Assembly: GCA_011316305.1 (NCBI GenBank)
Contig: SAUG01000067.1
Coordinates: forward strand, 124,001-188,000
Reading direction: 5' to 3'
Origin: Rusavskia elegans
Lineage: Eukaryota > Ascomycota > Lecanoromycetes > Teloschistales > Teloschistaceae
DNA: 64,000 nucleotides
A model generated the notes under the pieces. That model was not told the origin of the DNA, did not search any database, and was given only the letters and a program-made list of their open reading frames with translations. Positions within the stretch are counted from its first letter, which is position 1. Every line of letters starts with the position of its first letter. Both the position numbers and the translations under genes were made by a program. Shown here one piece after another: positions 43,516-53,210 of this stretch.

Positions 43516-45667
43516 GTTGCAGGATATGAGTCTGGGCTCTGAAAGAGATCTGTTACGTGTCCAACTCCTGCTGTCTGAAATCAGGAAGAGAAGTGGGGGG
43601 TTGTCTCTCAAGATTTGTTGTTGGAGTGACGGGACAGCAGTGATGGTGCTGGAGCAGATTCAACGAGTGACAATTGAGTCTGTTGGATGGGGCAGTGATA
43701 CAGAAGGAGCGTTCCAACTCAATGGACAGTAGAAATGGCCTGGCTGAAAAGGCAGGAGGTGTCAGGCGTCCAGGATAATCAGAGGAGGAGAGTCGAAAAA
43801 CAGTAAAGAGACGAAGGATTGTGAGTGAGTCGATGGGGTGTCAGCCCTTGGAGACTAAATCGATCGGCCGCACGGTTTGGCCTCGTGGTCCTCGTGGCCG
43901 ACAGGGATGTTGGGATGCGACTAAGAGACGTCGTGCAGATGAAGGACGGTTAGATTAAAATTGTTGTTTAGGAATCCTCCTCTGGGCTTAACGTCGCGGC
44001 CATCAGGGGAAGGCTTCAGGCTTCTTGCCGCCAACAGCGCAGTCCAATGAGCAGCATTCAGACAAGGCACATCGACGACGCATTGGGCAGCCGTTGGCCT
44101 GCTTCCTTAATCCTTGCACACCGCATCTCTCCAAACACGCAGCTCCCTGCTCTGGTGTCAGCAGCTTGGTCCCCTCGCATCATCTCGGAGACTCTGACAC
44201 GTCTCGCTTCCTGTGCCACCTTCGCCAGCTTGCAATCTGGCCGAGGGAGCTAAAAAAACGCTTGCAGAAAGAGTCTTGTTCTTGATGCGTTATCGATGAT
44301 GATGCTGGGAACAGGTATGATCGCAAGCAGGTCCATCCTCATCTTGCACCCAGGAGCCTGCAGTAGTCTAATGCAGGCTGTGATGAGTCCGATCAGAATC
44401 TCCAATGGAATTCCAGAGGGCCAGAGAGCGGTGGGTCTGAACTCTGATGGCGTTCCACCATGCGGAGAGCACATGGCAGGGAATCCGGAATCATCAGTCA
44501 CGCAAGTGCGTGCGGCAGCTTGGGGCATGTTAAGGTTTCAGCGTTCAGATGGAAGATGTGAGATGATGGCAGATGCTGCATCTTGCAATCTCCAACGACA
44601 CCCTAATTTACCACCCTTGAGCAGGTCATCACCAACCAACTGGCATTTCGAATCGGCTGCTTCTGATGTCCAAGCCGCTCGGCGTGTTCCTGAGCTTGGA
44701 CATCATGATTCATCTAAGATGTGTCTACCGATACGGAGTACTCCATTGACTCCGCAGCATTATTGCTTCATGAAGTCATACACAATGGAAGCTTCCGGGA
44801 TTATTGGATGATCTTGTTTGCTGATACCATTGACAGCTCTAGAACCAGCAGTGTCCTCGATTAGGCCAAGTCGAGATGTCGTCCGACGCAGCAGCAGCCC
44901 CCTTGTCCGCGTCGAGTGACGTTAGATCTATCGAGCCTTCCACATTCACCACGACCCCCATCCTCTGCTCCGAATTATCACATGAGGTGCTCACTGCCAA
45001 ATTGATCCCTCGAGGACCCTAGTGGCAGCTTTGGAGCATTGTCAATATCAGGCCGGCACCAACTGGGCCGTCATCCATTCGCATCCGACGTCGCCGATAC
45101 TTCTCACGCATGCAAAGAGCATCAAGCATGAAACGCGAGTGCCCTGACTGGGAAACTTCTCTTCCAAAGCTATGTAGATGAATGCGCAACGATATTGGAA
45201 CGGACCCAGCTATGGACTTATACTCGGAAGTCCTATCTTGCCGAACAAGGGGGTTTTTGGTGCAAAGTATCAAAACACGAAAGGTATGTCATGGGCAATC
45301 CAGCGCCCTCGGCACTCCTAACCCACGACAACGAGAGAAAGGGAAAAAGAGAATACAAGATCCCCACCCTCACGTAGCGACGCCGTCCGTAACATCCTCT
45401 GCTCCACCACTTCCACAAGCAAAGCCTCATTAGTGCTGTAGAAGGTGTAGATGATTTCGCAGACGTATCCAAATCCGTCATCATGGATCGGGTGATGTTG
45501 GAAGTCGGTCTCATCCGAACAATGAGAATACATTGGCTGCTGCAACCCCCTTCTTTGACGGCCCCGCGACCATCATCGAATAAGGCTATCAAGCGTTGTC
45601 ATGCCTTTGTGCGGCTTCATAATCCCGCGCAGGACTATCCGTGGGACTTCGCTGACCCAATTTGCCT
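43516..45667. other. 2.15 kb gene-free stretch
   Basis: No gene can be supported here. A 171-codon plus-strand open frame (44296-44811) and several of about 90 codons exist but have no domain, no transmembrane or signal features and no splice-linked extension that looks conserved. The left part must include the phosducin-like promoter (reading leftward from 43515), and the right part the G-beta 3' region. GC content is ordinary and I see no transposon ends. Confidence 0.45.
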
Positions 45668-47175
45668 TTACCAAGCCCAAACTTTCAACTGAAGAACACG
45701 CCATGTCAGCATATGCTTCCTGGCAGCAGCTGTTTGCCACCTACCGTCGCGTCCCACGAGCCAGTGCACAAGCTCATTCCATCGTTGCTCACACCCAGAC
45801 AGCTGACACGGTTCTCGTGGCCATTGAGGCTGCCGACTCGATCGCCTCGAAGTACGTCCCAGACCTGAGGGTAAGTTTTAGTACAATGTGCAGTAAGCTG
45901 CCAGCCAGCCGTGCCCGTGGGTGAACGGCGTGGGAGACCTGTCTGAGTTCCTAGCATACCTTGCATTCGAAGTCGTCGTATCCAGCGAAGAGCAACCGTC
46001 CAGATACCGAAAATGCGACTGATGTGATACCGCAAAGGATTTGGTCGCTCTATGATGGCCGCATGGGTCAGCAAATCTCCGGCAGCAAATTCGGACATAC
46101 ATCAACACGACACAATATCCAAGCTTCGAGAGTCTTTGTCGGACGGAAACATTTGCGCAAGACAGAAAGGAGAACAGCAGATGTCAACAAGTTTTAAGGG
46201 GATCTTGCGGATGCGATATGAGGCACGAGAAACTCTGGTTGCAAGACGTAGCATACCGCGTAAGTGTTCACTTCCCGATCAGCTCGGATATCAAAGAGTC
46301 GGCAAGTAGCATCGTCTGAACCGGTCCCAAAGGCCTGACCATCCGGGAAAAATTGTACCGCGTTGATGTCGGACTCGTGACCTGCAAACGTCTGCACGGC
46401 TTTCCCAGTACGGATGTCCCAGAGCTTAGCAAAGGCATCGCATGCACCAGAGACGAACACGTTTTGGTTGGTTGGATTTATGCTGATGCTCATCACGTCG
46501 CCCAGGTGATCCGCGAATTCGGTAACTTTCGAGCCGGTATCAACATCCCAGAGCATACAGGTCATGTCTCCCGAGGACGTAAGAATTTTACGGTCATTGA
46601 TGAAGCGGCAACAAGAAAGGTAGCCTGAATGTCCCGAGAGCTCGCGGGCGACACGTGTGGGACCGTCTCGCGACGATAGATTGTAGACCGAGCAGATGTT
46701 GTCCAGACCACCGCAAGCAACGTAATTCCCACTTGGAGCATAGGCACAGGTCATGACCCAGGAGGAGCGGAGCGGTATGGCGTGTACTTTATTCGTAGTG
46801 TAAGCATCCCAGATGATCAATTTGCCGTCTTGGGAGGCGGAAACCAGATGTCTTCGATCGGTTGACCAATGCATTGCGTAAATCTTGGCCAAGTGACCTT
46901 TGAGAACTTTGCGGGACTTCATGCCAATGCGAGGTAATGCGTCGGTATGGCTCTGGGCCACCCCTCGTACTAGCGTGGTGTCAGTCGAGGTTCATTCGTG
47001 ATACAAGGGTCGATCGGAGCATTGGGAAGTGCAGGAAGATGGAGATCAAAGGCTTACAGGAGGCGTCGGCGAGTTCATCCTTCTTGCGCTTGATCCTGTC
47101 CTTGAGGCCTTCTGCATCGCGTCGTGCAGCGGCAATTTTGTTTTGCATCTGCTCGTTGGACATTTCCGACGACAT
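45668..47175 (-). CDS. sfaD: Heterotrimeric G-protein beta subunit
   Basis: Five exons on the minus strand: 47175-47058, 46969-46257, 46049-45960, 45864-45745 and 45688-45668, giving 353 residues, the usual length. The N-terminal coiled coil ([20 protein letters not shown]) binds G-gamma; seven WD40 blades follow, including [100 protein letters not shown] and [20 protein letters not shown]. The last exon is just 21 bases and ends in VWAW as expected. It acts in nutrient/pheromone signalling, conidiation and virulence in fungi. Every splice phase agrees with the family. Confidence 0.97.
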
Positions 47176-49081
47176 GTTTCAAGACTCGCAGTTGGGTGGA
47201 GGCGGAAAAGAGCGAGGGTCGCTGGGTGGGCTGGACCCAGTCAGCTGGGATGGAGATGCCAAAGAGCGACCGGGTAGAGAGGCTGCGCAGGCTAGAGTAA
47301 GTGGTCACCCCGGAGCGCAACGCAGGCCGGTGCAGGATGGCTCAAGAAGGATAGGACAGCAGCAGAGGCGAAGACGGAGAGGGTGTTGTCGTCGACAAGC
47401 TGCTTGAGGCTCGTGGTTGAAGGTCAGTCGATGGTCAGGTCGCGGTGGTTTTGCGTACGGTTCTGTCGTTCCAGTTCCAGTTCCAGGCAAATTGGGGATG
47501 GGGGAAGCTAGCAGACTAGGGCGGGCACCCAGACCGACGAAGTTCTGTCACAACAATCACGAGCAGTCTCCTATTCGTCGTCCCCTGGCGAAAGGTGCGT
47601 GACCCTGCTGGCCGGCAAACCCACGTCGAGAAGGTTTATCACAATAAGGAATCGGTGCAAAGTGTGCAGCGTGTCAAGTGCGGAGGCTTCGTCTAGGTGG
47701 GTTGCGGAGTAAGGTAAATGGGTGAAAACACGCTTGTGTTCATATGAAGCGAAGTTTTGACGACGTATCATTGGTCTGGTAATATATACCTAGCCCTGTC
47801 GTCTCAAAATGCCAACCTGAACCTTGACTCCGTCGTACCGGTGTCAACCCGTGGATATGCTATGCCATAGAGTAAGGTACAACAATAGATATGATCGTAT
47901 TTTGGAATTGCTTTCTGTAGTTTTGAAGCTCGGGAAACAACATCCACACATTCTCCCACCATGGTCGTTAAGCACAGAAACTTTTGTCACAATGTCTCCA
48001 CTGAGATTTGGCTGCCTTTCAACGCCAACTCGCGGACGCAATGGCCTTGGAATTGGAGAATCTATGTAGACAGAAACTGCCTAAGAGGTGCCAGATCACG
48101 CAGAGAGAGCCAGCCCCACGAGAAGCGCCCAGTCCGGCTCATTTCTCATCGTATCTCAAGTAAGTGTTCCCATGGCGAGGCGTGACATTTAGGATGAACA
48201 ATTGTACGTCTTCTGTCCTGCCGCTTTTGATGATCTACACGAATTACGACGCCCTGCCAGCCGACGCCAATGAATGTATGCTCAAGCGAGCATGCGGCAT
48301 TATCGTTCGCGCAGAGCTGCAAGTTGGAGATCGAGGACATAAGAGATATGCACAATGCAAAGCAAGCCTGACAGAATCTCGTACAACTCTACCTACCTCA
48401 TGCCAGACGGTCAAATCGAATTAGAAGCCGTTCCACAGGCTGCCGTACGTGTCGAAGTATACGACAGGCGAGAGCGGAATAATGATACCGTAGAATCCTT
48501 GGGCGCCATGATTGATGTTACAAACGTCTTTGGAGGAGTAAACGAGAAAAGATGCAAATTAGTACGATACAATAATAATCCTCGCGCGACTCCACATCCG
48601 TACGAGTACCCGCGCTAAACGCATCTATATCTCTTTCTCCACCACCTCAACTCCTTAGCGACGGATACCCCATCACAGTGCATCTCTTAGAGACCTCGAA
48701 GAATCGGATTTCGTTGGGCTCGGGTTCAACTACATTTCAGTCCGAAGTTGAACGGTGTCGCTGTCCAGAGAACCTCTCGACCTCCCGCCCGTCGCCTGCT
48801 CTGTGTATTAACAAGCATCCGCACCTTTATCTCATCATGGCATCAAGGTTGGCCTACTGATATCTCATTGTAGGCGTCGTCTTACAGTCAACGTTTGGCG
48901 ATATTTGGACATCCTTCTTACCCACGACGGCCAACGTCGCCGTTTCCTCCGCCGCTAACTCTCTCGCCCGCCGGTACACGTCCTGTCAGACCCTCCTCTC
49001 TCTTTCCGCTCTGGTCTTACATCCCGCCCCTAGAGCACCTGCCAATATCGCAGACCTGAGTGTTGTCTTGATCCGGTGAAG
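47176..49081. other. 1.9 kb region between G-beta and Mub1
   Basis: It contains the G-beta promoter (left), a candidate small gene (48355-48618, separate entry) and the Mub1 promoter and leader (right; TCTCTCTTTCCGCTC runs near 48990-49015). No other coding evidence. Confidence 0.4.
48355..48618 (+). CDS. Possible small hypothetical protein
   Basis: An ATG at 48355 opens 87 codons to 48618. The product has a strand-like segment IELEAVPQAAVRVEVYDRRE and no hydrophobic or cysteine features. There is no recognisable family and no downstream partner. It might also be the last exon of a larger gene beginning near 48140, where a GTAAGTG donor follows a short open stretch. Low support. Confidence 0.22.
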   Translation: MQSKPDRISYNSTYLMPDGQIELEAVPQAAVRVEVYDRRERNNDTVESLGAMIDVTNVFGGVNEKRCKLVRYNNNPRATPHPYEYPR

Positions 49082-50998
49082 ATGAGGGAAGTCAACTTCA
49101 GTATACCCAACGTTAACAAGGCCTCTGTTGGTATCACCACCGCTCTCTACGATCGACGGGCTCTTGATTGCACTTCGACACTGCCACTCATCAATTCCCT
49201 CAATCATTTGGCTTACCTTACCACCTCTTCCGCGCGTATCAGGGATATCTTGACGGTCGATGGTGGGGTCGAACGGCTGGTATGTATCTTGAAGCAGGGA
49301 AGGAGTCAAGAAATGATGGAGATGTGGAAATGGAACCTTGCCTTCCAATGTGTTGTCAACATCGGAGTCCGAGGATCGGAATCTGTCCGGACAAGGGTCG
49401 TCGAAGCAGACATGGTCCCGGTGATTGCAACCATCCTCGACAACTACATCAAAGTTGTCGACATGTACCGCGAGCAGGTTGAAGCCGACAGCCGACGCAG
49501 AGATTTACAGCTCCAGCAACGTGAGCAGCAAGAGCAGCAACGTCAGACTACGATACCAGTACCTAGGAACCCTGGCGGACCCCTGGAGTACCATTCGTTC
49601 CATGACCCAGGAAATGCTTCCCGCCACACTCGGCCCTTTCGCAGGAGTGATCCACCAGCCGCCATAGAGATTCCCCAGCCCATTTCCCAAGTGTTGTATC
49701 AACAAACGCCGACAGAAAACTCGCTGATGGATTTGACTGGGGCCCAGGTGGCTACACCATCTCAGCCGCGCTCGAACCGACACCACCACCACCATCATCA
49801 CCATCACCACCATCATCACTCCAGAGGCCAAGAGGGTCGGCATCATGTTCAGCTGTCGCCAGTAAGCAGCGGTCGAAACCATGTACCCCAACCCGTTGCT
49901 GTGCCAGCTGTGCCAATGGACGCGGCCGATGGGTTTGGCATTCGTCCCGTGCGGGATGTCGATCGACTGCCTTCGATGTTGCCATCACTACAAGCCGGTA
50001 TTACCTCGCAGCCTGAGTCTCCTACTACACCAAGTGCGCCATTGGGTCGCCCATTTATTGGGACCGCACGTCCACGAAGGAGATCCTCTGTGCGGCCCCA
50101 ACAGTCAGGTTCGGGTGATTCTGATGATGCTAACGGAGAGGAAATTGCGTCCGAGGCTTCAGCCACCAACGAAAATCTGGACGAACCTATGGTGGACGTA
50201 CAAGCCACCGTGGACATCCAAGGGGTTCAAGATCAAGACGCTATGGCTGACACAATGGCGACGCCGCTTGGACTGACTGCTCAAACCGTCTCGGAAGATC
50301 AAGAAGCGGAAACCTTCAATATAACACACCGTTCTCCCATAGATGGCAGCATAATCAACACCAACATCACCCCGACTCCCACAAATATTGGCTTTCCCCC
50401 AGCGCCACCTCCGATGCATGTTGTACATGTCCAACCACCACCACCAGCAATCGCTCCTCAAAATCTACCCACGCGATATTTGCTCCACCAGTCCGCACCT
50501 CCCGGTATTCAAGCCGCGATGCCTCGGGATGAGGACGTATTGATGTCTCTGCAACTGCTAGCCTACGTCTCCAAATACTGTTCCCTCCGTACTTATTTCC
50601 AGGAATCCCATCTGGTGCCGAAGCTGAAAATTGATCCTAAACTCAAGATGACTCAGTCTGCTCATGGCAATGCGAGTTTTGACACGGAACAAGAGGAATA
50701 CCTACTACCAGACGACTATAACATCTTCCCCTTAGTAGAGAAGTTTACGGTGCGCCACCATTCCCAGGATATGCGACATTGGGCTGGCGTCGTGATGCGA
50801 AATCTGTGTCGTAAGGATGACAGCCGAGGTGGCATACGCCAGTGCGCGTACTATCGCTGTGGCAAATGGGAGCAGTACACACGTCAGTTTGCTAAATGCC
50901 GCCGGTGCCGCCGTACAAAGTATTGCAGCAAAGAATGTCAGAAAAATGCCTGGGTTTATCATCGCCACTGGTGTGTTGTTGCAAGCCAAGGAGGCTGA
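49082..50998 (+). CDS. samB: MYND zinc-finger protein Mub1/SamB
   Basis: Intronless, 638 residues. The N-terminal armadillo-like part (REVNFSIPNVNKASVGITTA, then RIRDILTVDGGVERLVCILK, then WNLAFQCVVNIGVRGSESVR) is highly conserved in SamB. The C-terminal MYND finger lies at about 590-632: C-x4-C, KCRRC, YCSKEC, then HRHWC, with all cysteines present. In between is a long Pro/Gln-rich segment with a run of 13 histidines (about residues 237-249, bases 49792-49817). SamB/Mub1 acts with the Ubr2 ligase in yeast to turn over Rpn4, and in Aspergillus controls hyphal morphology and the timing of conidiation. Confidence 0.9.
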   Translation: MREVNFSIPNVNKASVGITTALYDRRALDCTSTLPLINSLNHLAYLTTSSARIRDILTVDGGVERLVCILKQGRSQEMMEMWKWNLAFQCVVNIGVRGSESVRTRVVEADMVPVIATILDNYIKVVDMYREQVEADSRRRDLQLQQREQQEQQRQTTIPVPRNPGGPLEYHSFHDPGNASRHTRPFRRSDPPAAIEIPQPISQVLYQQTPTENSLMDLTGAQVATPSQPRSNRHHHHHHHHHHHHHSRGQEGRHHVQLSPVSSGRNHVPQPVAVPAVPMDAADGFGIRPVRDVDRLPSMLPSLQAGITSQPESPTTPSAPLGRPFIGTARPRRRSSVRPQQSGSGDSDDANGEEIASEASATNENLDEPMVDVQATVDIQGVQDQDAMADTMATPLGLTAQTVSEDQEAETFNITHRSPIDGSIINTNITPTPTNIGFPPAPPPMHVVHVQPPPPAIAPQNLPTRYLLHQSAPPGIQAAMPRDEDVLMSLQLLAYVSKYCSLRTYFQESHLVPKLKIDPKLKMTQSAHGNASFDTEQEEYLLPDDYNIFPLVEKFTVRHHSQDMRHWAGVVMRNLCRKDDSRGGIRQCAYYRCGKWEQYTRQFAKCRRCRRTKYCSKECQKNAWVYHRHWCVVASQGG

Positions 50999-51467
50999 GT
51001 GGTTCGGCGTTCTGCATTGCGTGGTTGCAAGGTTTCATGTCTGATGTCGAGACTCACATGACTGTTCGGAGTATCATGGTGGTTGGTTTCTTGGGGGCTT
51101 GTTTTTCCCGACTCGCAGTCCGATTTTGATATATCGGTGGCGGCCGAGCTTACTATATTCTCACGCCTTATTCGACGCATCGAAGCTGACCTTTATTATG
51201 ATAAAACGGCGCCTCTTGGTTACAGACACTGGGTCTTTCGCTTCAACTTGCTTTGACGTTTGTCCTGTATTGTCAAACAATTGAAAATACATGAAAGGCG
51301 ATGTCTACATTGCCAATGGTTCCAGAATTCAGCAGGCAGTTGCCAACACCATCTGCGCTTCCATTTCCTATGCCTGTGTGCTGTAGACCCACACTAACAG
51401 AGCCCTTGGAACTTCATCTGAAAAACGCATCTAGTCCTGCTTAAGATCAACTGCCTTGTGCTTGTTC
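50999..51467. other. Convergent 3' intergenic region
   Basis: This 469 bp lies between the 3' ends of Mub1 and the oxygenase gene. No gene is visible. Confidence 0.4.
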
Positions 51468-52883
51468 TTAGCTCTCCCCATTTGTTCCCTTTTCCCAACC
51501 ATAAGTTGCGGCCAGCCGGCTTCGCAAATGGTCTTCAGCGGTCAAAGTTCTTGAACCAGTAAGGACATCTCGATTGGTCCCTGTTGAGGCTAATGCCGTT
51601 GTGACCACCTCGCTTGGTACAGGTGCCAATTTGGTATCATTTGCGGGATGGCAGAAATAGGCAACGCTGTATCGATCGGTAGATCCACCGTTGGAAGGAA
51701 ACACAACCCTGTGGACAGTGCTTTTTAGAAAGCCGTTCGTCCAATAGCTCAGTAAGTCTCCAACGTTGACCAGTATCGGAGGGTACTGATCTCCCTCCGT
51801 ACCAGGCGGCCATACAGGTACCGAGGACCAGTCCGCCTGAGGGCTCAAGACCTCCAAACCAGGCTGCGAAGACCGTTGGAATAGTAGTGTTATCGAGCCT
51901 GGGCTAGCCGTTCAGTCTTCGCCTTGCTAAAGATCACGGCGCCCGGTCGAGACCATACCGTAATCACTGTGGGCGCCAGCACGTAGAGCCGAGGCATCAG
52001 TATCTGGTAGGCACGCTCCTGGAGCAGGGTACTATGAGAATTAGGCTTTTGCAACTCCGAAAGCACCTGCCGGTGCTTACGTATAGAAGACGCAGGATGC
52101 TGCCTGAGGGCCCTTTGGAAGCTTCATGGTGTCTAGCGAACCACGCCTGACCACCGTCTGTTTCGTTGATCTGACGGCTATGTTAGCATGAGCGCCGAGC
52201 AACGGGCTCCCCCATCTTATCGACCTTCAAACCTAGGGCAAACAGGCGCAGCAGCTGCATGCACAAGCCACTGCATCTGTCGGCGAAATGACTGATCTCA
52301 GCTTCTTTGTGCGCCAGGCTGGGGGGTATCGGCTGTTGCGCTTTGCCATTGACGAATTCGCCGAAATTGAATGCTCTGACGGACGATTAACGATGTTGAC
52401 ACGGTGCGGTGGCAATGTGAATTTCAGACTCCTTCAGATCGCCTTTCTACGTTCTCCTCAGCTGGAAGATGACAGTGATTGATGGCATCCTACCTTCTGA
52501 TTCTTCGGATCAAGCGTCTCTGAATGTAAACGAGACCAACCTTTGTTCTATATACATCACCGTGAGCAGCGGCTATCAATCGCAGGCATGTTGCGAGAAA
52601 GCCATACGTTTGAGCTGATGGCACAAGATTCCTTCTCCTCCGATGATAGTTTGAATAAAGTCCCCGACTGACGAAATCGACAATTAGCATTCAGAAAGCA
52701 ATTTAGTCACCAATATGGCAATGATACCAGCTCGAAAAGTCGATCGATAAGTGGGGCTGAAAACCCGGTATTGCTGCCTTTGATGAAAGCAAAACCCCAG
52801 TCGTGTACAGCATTTACTAGTTGAGCACCAGCAGCCTCATCAATGTTCGAGATATCGATGACAGGGATTTGCTCGCCCGCCAT
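51468..52883 (-). CDS. 2-oxoglutarate/Fe(II) oxygenase, isopenicillin N synthase-like
   Basis: Eight exons on the minus strand: 52883-52728, 52667-52608, 52547-52494, 52446-52430, 52375-52225, 52170-52081, 52031-51959 and 51898-51468, giving 343 residues. The N-terminus has IPVIDISN and GFAFIKGS, then EEKESCAISSNNKGWSRLHS and ETLDPKNQKGDLKEAFNFGE. The double-stranded beta-helix has the iron triad H197-x-D199 (RAGAHSDYGSITLLFQ) and H263 (STVHRV), and the 2OG-binding R276-x-S278 (RYSVAYF). Such enzymes hydroxylate or desaturate small molecules; the substrate is unknown. Exon 4 is 17 bases, its 5' splice donor is the unusual GTCTGA. There are no biosynthetic partners nearby. Confidence 0.88.
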
Positions 52884-53210
52884 TGTTGCATTTGTGATTC
52901 GAAGTCTACGATGTGAAACAGCGTCGAGGATGCCATGTGACCGAGATCAGATAAGATAAGATTGCGGACACTAAAATGCGGGTACCTGACGCTATTTTGC
53001 CGAGGCCTTCCGAGGCCTTCCGCCTCTTTGTCTCCAGTTCTGTCAACCTCTCGCCCTGTCTGCACAGGGCCAGATCAATGGTCCGATAGCACGGAGAACG
53101 AGAGATCAGCAGGAGTCTCGAAAGCATTCGGGATTTCTGACGTCAACACACTTTGAGAAGAATCTAGTCTGTCTCTTTCGGTCCACGACCGTCCACTGGC
53201 CTTCGTTGAC
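52884..53210. promoter_or_regulatory. Bidirectional promoter, oxygenase / Mkt1
   Basis: The oxygenase and Mkt1 genes diverge from a 327 bp spacer. It holds an exact tandem pair of cgaggccttc at 53001-53020. Confidence 0.4.
53001..53020 (+). repeat. Tandem 10 bp direct repeat in the bidirectional spacer
   Basis: The sequence cgaggccttc occurs twice head-to-tail. It may simply be slippage, or a duplicated factor site. Confidence 0.6.

Noticed and set aside
44296..44811. 171-codon open frame on the plus strand
   Set aside because: No domain, no signal or membrane segment, composition unlike neighbouring proteins and no splice-linked continuation; probably chance.
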